Shown: piece by piece, positions 35,901 to 44,340 of the stretch
How the letters are laid out: every line of letters begins with the position of its first letter
How positions within the stretch are numbered: the first letter of the stretch is position 1
NCBI GenBank assembly: GCA_963746325.1
Contig: CAVVBC010000024.1
Location: 124,001-188,000 of the forward strand
Direction: 5' to 3'
Length of the DNA stretch: 64,000 nucleotides
Origin: RPQJ01 sp963746325
Lineage (GTDB): Bacteria > Pseudomonadota > Gammaproteobacteria > Steroidobacterales > Steroidobacteraceae
Translations under genes and position numbers: made by a program
The notes under the pieces: generated by a model
What the model saw: only the letters and a program-made list of their open reading frames with translations
What the model was told of the DNA's origin: nothing
Database searches by the model: none

Positions 35901-36872
35901 ATGGAACGCACCGAGCGCTTCTACAAGATCCAGAACCTGCTGCGCAGCCGCCGCTACGTAAGCACGCAGGATTTCATGGCCGAACTCGGCGTGTCGCGCG
36001 CCACGTTCAAGCGCGACCTCGAATACCTGCGCGACCGCATGCACGCCCCGATCGTCTTCGACCGGGAGCAGGAGGCGTACGGATTCGACCCCAAGGTTGC
36101 CGACAGCCAGTTGTGGCAGTTGCCAGGCCTCTGGTTCTCTGCCGATGAGTTGCAGGCGCTGCTCACGATGGATCGCCTGCTCGGCGACCTGCAGCCCGGC
36201 GTGCTCAGCGAAATGATCGCGCCGCTGCGCAAGCGGCTCAAGGGCTTGCTCGAGAGCGGCGAGCATTCGGCCGAGGACATCGCGCGACGCATCAGGATCC
36301 TGTCGATGGGCTCACGCCGCGTGGTGCCGGCGCACTTTCGCACGCTGGCGACCGCCGTACTGACTCGCAGGCGCCTGCACTTGCGTCACCAGCGGCGGCA
36401 GGACGGCGAGGTGCTCGAGCGCGACGTCTCCCCGCAGCGGCTCGTGCACTATCGTGACAACTGGTACCTGGACGCGTTCTGCCACAAGCGCCAGGCGCTG
36501 CGCACGTTCGGCCTCGACGCGATCGAAACCGCGACGGTGCTCGACAAGGAGGCCAGGGAAGTCGCGGAGGACGTGCTGGAGCGCCATTACGCCAGCGGCT
36601 ACGGCATCTTTGCCGGCGCGGTGACGCAGGAAGCAGTGCTGCAGTTCGGCGCCGGCAGCGCACGCTGGGTGTCACGCGAGACCTGGCATCCCGACCAGGT
36701 GGGTACGCCGCAACTAGACGGCACCTACATCCTGAAGTTCCCCTTTGCGCAGGAACCGGAACTGGTCATGGACATCATGAAGTACGGCGCCGACGTGCAG
36801 GTGCTCGCACCGGCATCGCTGCGCGCGACCGTCGCCGCGAGACTGCAGGCAGCCGCGCGGCTTTACGACTGA
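35901..36872 (+). CDS. WYL domain transcriptional regulator (DeoR-type HTH)
   Basis: A 323-residue regulator. The N-terminal winged helix-turn-helix reads RFYKIQNLLRSRRYVSTQDF then LGVSRATFKRDLEYLRD (residues ~5-45). The middle and C-terminal region is a WYL/WCX module (VSPQRLVHYRDNWYLDAFCH near 180, where Trp-Tyr-Leu is seen, and a terminal EPELVMDIMKYGADVQVL). WYL domains sense ligands, possibly nucleic acids or nucleotides, and control DNA-damage, phage-defence or metabolic genes. The target is unknown. Its stop is separated by a single base from the stop of the convergent gene. Confidence 0.9.
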   Translation: MERTERFYKIQNLLRSRRYVSTQDFMAELGVSRATFKRDLEYLRDRMHAPIVFDREQEAYGFDPKVADSQLWQLPGLWFSADELQALLTMDRLLGDLQPGVLSEMIAPLRKRLKGLLESGEHSAEDIARRIRILSMGSRRVVPAHFRTLATAVLTRRRLHLRHQRRQDGEVLERDVSPQRLVHYRDNWYLDAFCHKRQALRTFGLDAIETATVLDKEAREVAEDVLERHYASGYGIFAGAVTQEAVLQFGAGSARWVSRETWHPDQVGTPQLDGTYILKFPFAQEPELVMDIMKYGADVQVLAPASLRATVAARLQAAARLYD

Positions 36873-36873
36873 A

Positions 36874-37539
36874 TCACTGCAGTGTGTGGCGCTGCGGCTG
36901 CACGCCCTCGACCGGCGGCAGGTTCACGCCGGGCGCCACGTACAGGTCGACCTCGCGCTCAAAGTGCAGCGGGCCCTCGACGACGGCGCCCTGCTCGATC
37001 GTGATCCGCGGGTTGCGCGAATCGCCGCCCCAATTCCACTTCGACTTGTTCTGCTCGACGTGAATTCCTCCCGTGAGCTTCGAGCCGGCCAGCAGTCGGA
37101 TGTCGCCGTTGACCGTCTCGATGCCGCCCGCCACCTGGGCGCCTTCGAGCAGCATCGCGCCGTTTACGTTCTCCAGCCCTCCTTGCACCCGTGCATCCTT
37201 GCGCAGGGTCATGCTGCCGTTCACCGCCTCGATTCCCTCCTGCACCTCAGCGGCTGCACCGACGGAGATCGAACCGTTGACGGTACCGGCGGAGCGCACT
37301 ACGGCACGATCTTCGATTTTCAGCGAGCCGTTGACGGTCTCGACGTCCAGCGCCCTGGCGCCGGCGCCGATCGTGACTGATCCATTGACCGTACTGACGT
37401 CGCCGGCCTGCTCACCCGGCTCGACCTTGACGCTGCCATTGACCTTGCTGATGTCATTGGCCGCGTGCGCGGCATCGCCTGCGAGGACGGCACCGAAGGC
37501 AAAGCCGAGCGTGAGGAGGCAACGAGTGACGTAATTCAT
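36874..37539 (-). CDS. Exported repeat protein with tandem VNGS-type motifs (bactofilin/DUF4097-like beta-helix)
   Basis: A 221-residue protein with a signal peptide (MNYVTRCLLTLGFAFGAVLAG, cut near AHAA). It has at least seven tandem units of about 18-20 residues, each centred on VNGS or VNGD: SKVNGSVKV, STVNGSVTI, ETVNGSLKI, GTVNGSISV, EAVNGSMTL, ENVNGAMLL and ETVNGDIRL. Repeats of this periodicity are expected to stack into a right-handed beta-helix, as in polymer-forming cytoskeletal or DUF4097-type proteins. Near the C-terminus the repeats stop and a basic/aromatic stretch (NKSKWNWGGDSRNP) appears. Function is unknown. It is divergent from frmA and convergent with the WYL gene. Confidence 0.75.
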   Translation of the reverse strand: MNYVTRCLLTLGFAFGAVLAGDAAHAANDISKVNGSVKVEPGEQAGDVSTVNGSVTIGAGARALDVETVNGSLKIEDRAVVRSAGTVNGSISVGAAAEVQEGIEAVNGSMTLRKDARVQGGLENVNGAMLLEGAQVAGGIETVNGDIRLLAGSKLTGGIHVEQNKSKWNWGGDSRNPRITIEQGAVVEGPLHFEREVDLYVAPGVNLPPVEGVQPQRHTLQ

Positions 37540-37687
37540 GGCGGATCTCCGGACCCAAGGCGTTTCCAGTGTGGAGTTCGATGCGCCAGGCCGGCCAAAG
37601 GTTGCAACGGCCCCGGCCGGACGCTGCATGCGGTCGTTCGATACGCTACGCTCGGGATTGATCCGCTGCACGACCGGAGTGTTTTCC

Positions 37688-38797
<1,110 letters not shown>

Positions 38798-38798
38798 C

Positions 38799-38902
38799 GG
38801 GGAAGGGGCTAGGGACTAGGGGCTAGTCGGAGGTGATGTTGTGGCGTCAGGTGCATCAGTACTTCCGACTAGCCCCTAACCCCTAGCCCCTAACCCCTTC
38901 CC
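38799..38902. repeat. Heptanucleotide inverted-repeat element between frmA and fghA
   Basis: The left arm (38799-38831) contains ctaggga/ctagggg heptads ending in gctagtcgga. The right arm (38864-38902) starts with the complement tccgactagc and continues with cccctaa/cccctag heptads. The innermost 13 bp pair perfectly and the heptads extend the stem with one extra unit on the right. It is the same repeat class as 29261-29405 but without the inner cctctcccgc hairpin. It could reduce read-through from frmA to fghA. Confidence 0.75.
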
Positions 38903-38921
38903 GGCAACGGAGAACCGCTGC

Positions 38922-39761
38922 ATGAAGATTCTTGCAGAACACGCCTGCCACGGCGGCACGCAGTCTTTCGTCGCGCACGACTCGCTCGAGTGCGCGGCCG
39001 AGATGCGATTCTCGGTGTACCAGCCACCGCAGGCGAAGCACGGTCGCGTCCCGGTGCTGTATTACCTGGCAGGCCTCACCTGCACCGAGGAGACCTTCGC
39101 GATCAAGGCCGGGGCCCAGCGGCTCGCGGCAGAGCACGGACTCATGCTGGTCGCGCCCGACACGAGCCCGCGCGTCCGCCTGCCGGGCGACGACGCGAGC
39201 TGGGACTTCGGCCTCGCGGCCGGCTTCTACGTCGATGCCACCGTGGCGCCATGGTCGGCGCACTACCGGATGTACAGCTACGTCACGGGCGAACTTCCGG
39301 CGTTCATCGCGACGCACTTCGCGAGTGCGGATCCAGCCCGGCAGTCGATCATGGGCCACTCGATGGGCGGCCACGGCGCGCTGGTCTGCGCACTGCGCAA
39401 TCCACGGCAGTACCGCTCGGTCTCGGCGTTCGCGCCGATCGTCGCGCCCGCGCAGGTGCCCTGGGGTCACAAGGCTTTCGGCAACTACCTCGGGCCCGAC
39501 ACTCGGGATTGGCTGGAATACGACGCAACCCACCTCGTGCGCCGGGCACCGCGGCCGGACGAGATCTTGATCGACCAGGGCCTGGCCGATAAATTCCTCG
39601 CCGAGCAATTGCGGCCCGATCTTTTCGCAGTGGCCTGCGCGGACTCTGGCCAGAAGCTGCAATTGCGCCGGCACGCGGGCTATGACCACGGCTATTTCTT
39701 CATCCAGACCTTCATGTCCGAGCACATTGCGTGGCACGCGCGGGCATTGCAGGCAGGCTGA
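38922..39761 (+). CDS. fghA: S-formylglutathione hydrolase
   Basis: A 279-residue alpha/beta-hydrolase of the esterase D family that hydrolyses S-formylglutathione to formate and glutathione. The nucleophile is in GHSMGGHGAL (~residue 150), the oxyanion region in LYYLAGLTCTEETF (~45), and the family signature APDTSPRG is present in variant form (APDTSPRV). The catalytic His is in HAGYDHGYFFIQTF near the end. It follows frmA after a palindromic repeat and precedes a glutathione S-transferase by 17 bases. Length and motifs are canonical. Confidence 0.96.
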   Translation: MKILAEHACHGGTQSFVAHDSLECAAEMRFSVYQPPQAKHGRVPVLYYLAGLTCTEETFAIKAGAQRLAAEHGLMLVAPDTSPRVRLPGDDASWDFGLAAGFYVDATVAPWSAHYRMYSYVTGELPAFIATHFASADPARQSIMGHSMGGHGALVCALRNPRQYRSVSAFAPIVAPAQVPWGHKAFGNYLGPDTRDWLEYDATHLVRRAPRPDEILIDQGLADKFLAEQLRPDLFAVACADSGQKLQLRRHAGYDHGYFFIQTFMSEHIAWHARALQAG

Positions 39762-39778
39762 CGCGGAAGGAGGTTGCG

Positions 39779-40429
39779 ATGCTGCTGATCGGGATGTTCG
39801 ATTCACCGTACGTGCGTCGCGTGGCGATCTCGATGCGACGGCTGGGGTTGCCTTTCGAGCACCGCAACTGGTCGATCGGAGCGGACTTCGACCGCATTCG
39901 GGCACACAGCCCCCTGGGACGCGTACCCGTGCTGGTGCTCGAGGACGGCACCTCCCTCGTCGAATCGGCAGCCATTCTCGATGCGCTCGACGACCTCGCG
40001 GGGCCCTCGCGTGCGCTGCTGCCCGCCACGGGAACGTCGCGGCGCGAGGCGCTGCGCCTGCAGTCGCTCGCGGTCGCGGCCGCCGAGAAGGCACGCGAGG
40101 TGGTGCACGAGCGCATGGTGCGCCCGCCGGAGAAGTTTCACGAACCCTGGGTTGCGCGCTGTCGTGACCAGATGCACGGTGCGCTTGGCCTGCTCGAGCA
40201 GGCGTGCGAGCGACGTGGGCCGTCGGGCTGGCTGGTGGACGACCGCCTGACGCAGGCCGACATCACCACGGCCGCGATGTGCACGTACCTGGCTGAATCG
40301 ATGGCCATCTTCGAGGCACCCGTGCGCTACCCGTTACTGCGCGCGCACAACTCGCAGTGCGAGGCGCTGCCGGAGTTCGCCGCGACGTACTCGAAGTGGT
40401 TCATGGCCGAGGTCAAGCCGGCGTCGTAA
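39779..40429 (+). CDS. Glutathione S-transferase family protein
   Basis: A 216-residue cytosolic GST. The N-terminal thioredoxin-like domain (LIGMFDSPYVRRVAISMRRLGL, then GRVPVLVLEDGTSLVESAAIL) includes the cis-Pro Val-Pro-Val element and the Glu-Ser glutathione-binding pair. The all-helical C-terminal domain has the QADITTAAM capping motif. Ser or Tyr in DSPYVRRV may activate the thiol. A strong ribosome site (ggaaggagg) precedes the ATG. It is next to fghA, so it may use glutathione conjugates in the same detoxification unit. The substrate is unknown. Confidence 0.9.
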   Translation: MLLIGMFDSPYVRRVAISMRRLGLPFEHRNWSIGADFDRIRAHSPLGRVPVLVLEDGTSLVESAAILDALDDLAGPSRALLPATGTSRREALRLQSLAVAAAEKAREVVHERMVRPPEKFHEPWVARCRDQMHGALGLLEQACERRGPSGWLVDDRLTQADITTAAMCTYLAESMAIFEAPVRYPLLRAHNSQCEALPEFAATYSKWFMAEVKPAS

Positions 40430-40440
40430 GTCAGCCAGAT

Positions 40441-41346
40441 TCAGGCTGCGGCCACCACCGTGCCCTCGCGCGCAGTCAGTTCGCGAAACAGGACCGACAA
40501 GCGCTGCGTCATCGCGCCAGGCTGGCCGTCGCCGATCGTACGCCCGTCGACTGTCGTGACCGCCGCCAGCTCACCCATCGTACCGGTGCAAAAGACCTCG
40601 TCCGCGCAATAGGCCTGCGTTAGCGTCAGGTCGGTCTCCTCGTGTTCGATGCCGTGCGTGCGGCACAGCTCCAGCACCGTCGAGCGCGTGATGCCCTCGG
40701 GACAGGCCACCAGTCGCGGCGTGCGCACACGCTCGCCCTCGACGAGGAAGACGTGCGTCGCATTGGTCTCGGCGATGAAGCCGCGCTGGTCGAGCATCAG
40801 CGCGTCGTCCGCGCCGGCGACGTTGGCTTCGATCTTCGCCATGATCGACTGGATCAGGTTGTTGTGATGGATCTTGGGGTCCATGCAGTCGGGCGGAAAG
40901 CGTCGCACGCTGCTCGTGACGAGCGCGAGCCCGCCGCGCCCGTAGACTGGTGCCTTGTGTTCCGCGAGCACGATCAGCGTCGGACCCTGCGTGTTGAGAC
41001 GGGGATCCATGCCCGACGTGATCTTCACGCCGCGCGTGAGCGTGAGGCGGATGTGCACGCCGTCGAACATCCCGTTCGCTGCGAGGGTACGCCGGATCTC
41101 GTTGGTGATGTGCTCGCGCGAGGGAATCTGCGCGAAGGCAAGCGCCCTGGCCGAACGCGTGAGCCGGTCGAGGTGCTGCTCGAGCCGGAAGATGCGCCCG
41201 CTGTAGAGGCGCAATCCTTCCCACACGGCGTCGCCGCCCTGCACGCACGAGTCGAACGGGCTGATGCGCGCCTGGTCACGGTGCACCAGTTCGCCGCTGA
41301 CGTTGACGATCAGGTTGCGGTTGCGTTCGTCGAATTTCTGCAGCAA
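40441..41346 (-). CDS. Class IV aminotransferase (branched-chain/D-amino acid type)
   Basis: A 301-residue PLP enzyme of fold type IV. FDSCVQGGDAVWEGLRLYSG near residue 30, the presumed PLP lysine in DPKIHHNNLIQ (~165), the Glu in GFIAETNATHVFLV (~200) and the FCTGTMGELAAV end are all family features. The only workable start is TTG at 41346: an in-frame stop lies 12 bases before it and no ATG is suitably placed. That stop belongs to the sulfotransferase gene, so the two are tightly coupled. It may act on branched-chain or D-amino acids; I cannot separate these. Confidence 0.88.
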   Translation of the reverse strand: MLQKFDERNRNLIVNVSGELVHRDQARISPFDSCVQGGDAVWEGLRLYSGRIFRLEQHLDRLTRSARALAFAQIPSREHITNEIRRTLAANGMFDGVHIRLTLTRGVKITSGMDPRLNTQGPTLIVLAEHKAPVYGRGGLALVTSSVRRFPPDCMDPKIHHNNLIQSIMAKIEANVAGADDALMLDQRGFIAETNATHVFLVEGERVRTPRLVACPEGITRSTVLELCRTHGIEHEETDLTLTQAYCADEVFCTGTMGELAAVTTVDGRTIGDGQPGAMTQRLSVLFRELTAREGTVVAAA

Positions 41347-41355
41347 GGAAGCACC

Positions 41356-42129
41356 TCAGGCGCGCAGGCGATGTGCGCGCAGCTTTTCGTACAACGGACG
41401 GCACTGCGCTTCGATCGCCGCAACTGCCGGTGGCAGCGTCGGCGCTGCGCGATCGGCGCCCTGCAGCGGCTGCGGCGTCGGCGTCTCGAAACCCGTCGAC
41501 TGCTCGACGCGGTCGTACCAGTGCCTGGCCCAGACGCCATCCGTCGCGCGCCGCCCGGCGGGCCAGGACAGCATGCGATTCGAGAACGGCACGCCGAGCG
41601 CATCACAGAGCGCCCGCAGCATGGGCTCGGGGCGCTGCAGCAGGTCGGCTGAATCAAGCACGGGCGGCGGGCGGCCCGTGCGGGCGATCACGTGCTCGAA
41701 GATCTCCACCTGTTGCGGCAGCCCCGTCGCGAGCAGGTCGAACTCCGCCAGCTTTTCGCCGAGAGAGGCCAGCATCGCCGATGGCTCGCGGATCAGGAAC
41801 GCGTGCGTCACCGAATCGAGCCAGTCGCGGCCCATGCCCGGCAGCAGGTGATGGGACATCTGCTTCTGGTAGAAGATCCGCACGTGAGCGGGCATTGGCG
41901 CGACGAGCGACTCAGTCACGCGACGCCAGTCCGCTTCGTGCGTAGCGATGATTTCGTCACGGCCGGGATGCTCGAGCCCCGTGACCTGCAGGTAATGCGC
42001 ATAGAACGGCTCGTCGACGACGAGCGTGTCTTCGCGGTTGCCCCACGAGCGCATGAAAGCCGTCGAGACGTTGCGCGGTCCCGACCACATCGCTAGCCGC
42101 AGCACGCCGTCACCCATCGTGGCCGCCAT
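41356..42129 (-). CDS. Sulfotransferase-like P-loop protein
   Basis: A 257-residue protein. The N-terminal MWSGPRNVSTAFMRSW matches the 5'-phosphosulfate binding loop of sulfotransferases (Ser-Gly-Pro-Arg-Asn in place of a Walker A). HAFLIREPSAMLASL near residue 105 resembles the 3'-phosphate-binding RDP element, though Arg-Glu-Pro is seen. The acceptor is unknown. It lies 9 bases upstream of the class IV aminotransferase. In plants a similar P-loop domain is, as I recall, fused N-terminally to an aminotransferase of this class, in the same order. A start at Met5 is also possible. Confidence 0.8.
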   Translation of the reverse strand: MAATMGDGVLRLAMWSGPRNVSTAFMRSWGNREDTLVVDEPFYAHYLQVTGLEHPGRDEIIATHEADWRRVTESLVAPMPAHVRIFYQKQMSHHLLPGMGRDWLDSVTHAFLIREPSAMLASLGEKLAEFDLLATGLPQQVEIFEHVIARTGRPPPVLDSADLLQRPEPMLRALCDALGVPFSNRMLSWPAGRRATDGVWARHWYDRVEQSTGFETPTPQPLQGADRAAPTLPPAVAAIEAQCRPLYEKLRAHRLRA

Positions 42130-42171
42130 TCCTGCCCTTCTGCCAGCCGCGGCCGCTGCCGCGCGCGCATA

Positions 42172-42966
42172 TTACGGCGTCGGCTTGCGGAAGCGATAGA
42201 CGAACTGGTCGGTGCGGCCGCGGATCGATTCGTCGAACACGAGCTTCGAGTGATCGTCGTCCGGCCGGGCCAGGATCACGCTGGCCTTGTCAAAGACGAA
42301 GCCGGCCCGCTCGAATGCGGCGCGGACGACTGCGGGATCGATGCGGTGCAACTGGTCCACCACCTTCGCGGTGTCGCCGCCCGGGGTGGCCACGTGATCC
42401 TGCACGACGACCACTGCGCCGGGCTTGAGCGCGCGGTGCAACCGACGCAGCAACTCGTCCGGGTCGGTCCGGTTCCACGAGCCGTCGGCGGGCCGCCAGT
42501 ACGCGTCATGAAAGCTCATGACGAACAACGCGGCGTCGAGCGATGCCGGTGCGAGCTGCAGCTCGTCCACTTCTGCGGTGACCTGCCGCACGTTGCCGAG
42601 GCGGCCGTCGGCATAGCGCTGCGCAATGCCCTTCTCGGCGAACCTGGCGTAGGGCGGGTTGTTGTAGGCGATCACCTGGCCCTTCACGCCAACGGTGCGG
42701 GCCAGCAATTCCGTGTAGTAGCCGCCCGCGGCAAACATGTCGATGACGCGCATGCCGGGCGTCACGCCCAGGAACACGAGCAGCTCGCGCGGCTTGGCGA
42801 CGGGGTCGCGCTCGACATCGGCCTTGGGACGGTCCGGGCTGGCAATCGCCGCGTCGATCGCCACGAGATCGCGGACTTTCGCGGGGGCTTCGATGTCAGC
42901 GGATACGGCACCCGCAAGGGCAATGGTAAGGGCAATGACGGACAACAGACCGGTGAACAGTTTCAT
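42172..42966 (-). CDS. Exported class I SAM-dependent methyltransferase-like protein
   Basis: A 264-residue protein with a clear signal peptide (MKLFTGLLSVIALTIALAGAVSA). It has a methyltransferase core: motif I VIDMFAAGGYYTELLAR (~residue 80), AALFVMSFHDAYW (~145), LKPGAVVVVQDH and a C-terminal DQFVYRFRKP. Such predicted periplasmic methyltransferases are puzzling because SAM is cytoplasmic, and their role is not established. It resembles the frameshifted gene at 29407-30323 in layout (signal peptide, ALKPGG strand, HGWMQSE/HDAYW position). It is 42 bases upstream of nothing on its own strand except the sulfotransferase pair, with which it may be co-transcribed. Confidence 0.85.
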   Translation of the reverse strand: MKLFTGLLSVIALTIALAGAVSADIEAPAKVRDLVAIDAAIASPDRPKADVERDPVAKPRELLVFLGVTPGMRVIDMFAAGGYYTELLARTVGVKGQVIAYNNPPYARFAEKGIAQRYADGRLGNVRQVTAEVDELQLAPASLDAALFVMSFHDAYWRPADGSWNRTDPDELLRRLHRALKPGAVVVVQDHVATPGGDTAKVVDQLHRIDPAVVRAAFERAGFVFDKASVILARPDDDHSKLVFDESIRGRTDQFVYRFRKPTP

Positions 42967-43087
42967 GCAGGTTCCTCGACGTGAGCCGCAATGTTACGTC
43001 GGCACGGGCGCAATGCCAGCCCGATGCGACGGGCCGACCGCTCGACACGCCAGAGTGAACCACTGGCATGGCGAGCGGTCCGAACGG

Positions 43088-43372
43088 TGTGCTTGAACCT
43101 GGTGGCGAAGGAGTTCGTCGCGGCGCAGGACCCGGACGATCCCGGCGTCCTGATACTGGTCGACGCTCGCGGGCGCGGCGAGCGAACTCACGTCAGCGTT
43201 GCTGGTGAATCCTCGCGATATCGGAGGCGTCGCCCGCGCCATCCAGCAGGCGCTGCAGATGCGTCTGCCCGAGCGGAGCGAACGTCACCGGCAGATGATC
43301 GAGATCCTGCGCGCCAACGACATCACGGCCTGGCACACCCAGTTCGTCGAGCGCTTGCTGGCCGCGCACGGA
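43088..43372 (+). pseudogene. otsA: Remnant of trehalose-6-phosphate synthase (C-terminal fragment)
   Basis: Bases 43093-43157 encode LNLVAKEFVAAQDPDDPGVL, a near match to the conserved OtsA segment that normally begins with Gly-Met-Asn-Leu-Val. At ~43159 the frame must change by one base, after which TLAGAASELTSALLVNPRD and IEILRANDITAWHTQFVERL complete the usual OtsA C-terminus. The ~350 residues expected before this segment are absent: upstream is unrelated sequence. The fragment therefore cannot be a functional synthase. It fills most of the ~400-base gap between the methyltransferase and the permease; the rest of that gap shows nothing recognisable. Confidence 0.8.
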
Positions 43373-43375
43373 AAT

Positions 43376-44200
43376 TCAACCGCAAGCGCGCTGGGCCATG
43401 CGCAGGGCGACGACGAAGAGGAACACGCCGAATGCAGCCGTGAGCTTCCGGCGGTCCAGTGAATGCGCCAGTCGCGCGCCGAGTGGCGCCACGGCCCACG
43501 TGATCGGGGCGATGAGCGCGAAACCCGGCAGGCTGACATAGCCGACCGTCCACGGCGGCAGCCCTGCCGCATCCTGCGGCTGCGCCAGCAGGTAGCCCAG
43601 CGTGGCCGGCACGGCGATCCACAACCCCAGCAGGGCTGCCGTGCCCACTGCCTTGTGCACCGGCTCGCCGAGCAAGGTCATCGTGGGAACACTGAGGGTA
43701 CCGCCGCCGATCCCCATCATCGCGGACACCGCACCGATCGCTGCCGGGATCAGCGCGCCGCCGACGCCCTCGGGCAACCCCTGCCGCAGCACCACGTGGT
43801 CGATGGGCAGCAGCATCTTGAGCGCGGCCGCCAGCGCGACGACCCCGAAGACGATGGCGAGCACGGCGGGCTCGAGCCGCGCAGCCAGCAACGAGCCGGT
43901 CAATGCGCCGACGACGATCGGCACGGACCAGCGCCGCACGACGGCAGCGTCGACAGCTCCTCGCCTGGCATGCGAACGCGACGACGAAATGGCCGTGGGC
44001 ACGATCGTGGCCATCGATGTGGCAACCGCGACATGGAGCGCCACTGCCGGCGAAATGCCGGCGGCCTGCAACGCGAAGTCGAGCGCCGGCACGATGACGA
44101 TGCCGCCGCCCACCCCCAGCAGCCCAGCCATCAGCCCGCCCGCCGCACCGGCCGCGACCAGAGCGACGATCACCGGCAGCCAGCTTGCGTACGCTTCCAT
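43376..44200 (-). CDS. TauE/SafE family sulfite/organosulfur exporter-like permease
   Basis: A 274-residue inner-membrane protein with about eight helices. It has the duplicated glycine-rich loops of the TSUP family: GLMAGLLGVGGGIVIVPAL (~residue 22) and AIGAVSAMMGIGGGTLSVPTM (~155). The ATG at 44200 gives the family-like N-terminus; a longer upstream frame adds 40 non-membrane residues. TSUP proteins move sulfite, sulfoacetate, taurine-related anions or other small carboxylates. It is divergent from the TPP-enzyme operon, but no sulfonate genes are nearby. Confidence 0.9.
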   Translation of the reverse strand: MEAYASWLPVIVALVAAGAAGGLMAGLLGVGGGIVIVPALDFALQAAGISPAVALHVAVATSMATIVPTAISSSRSHARRGAVDAAVVRRWSVPIVVGALTGSLLAARLEPAVLAIVFGVVALAAALKMLLPIDHVVLRQGLPEGVGGALIPAAIGAVSAMMGIGGGTLSVPTMTLLGEPVHKAVGTAALLGLWIAVPATLGYLLAQPQDAAGLPPWTVGYVSLPGFALIAPITWAVAPLGARLAHSLDRRKLTAAFGVFLFVVALRMAQRACG

Positions 44201-44276
44201 CCGTGTCTCTTCATCGTGGAAAACCACAGTGATTCCGGGGCCGGGACGCCTTGAACTCCCTGCCGTCGTGGCGCGG

Positions 44277-44282
44277 TATAGT
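44277..44282 (+). promoter_or_regulatory. Possible -10 box for the TPP-enzyme operon
   Basis: The hexamer tatagt lies 59 bases before the ATG at 44341 in the divergent intergenic region. A ttgaac at 44251 is a poor -35 because the spacing is 20 bases. I offer it as the best sigma-70-like match in this region only. Confidence 0.25.
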
Positions 44283-44340
44283 GCCTGAAAACAACGGGCC
44301 GGCACCCTCGACCGGCCCAACTGCGGGGACAGGACAGGCC

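Noticed and set aside
36874..37539. Regular repeats that might suggest a CRISPR array or VNTR
   Set aside because: The periodicity is at protein level (VNGS units); the DNA repeats are diverged and lie in one open frame with a signal peptide.
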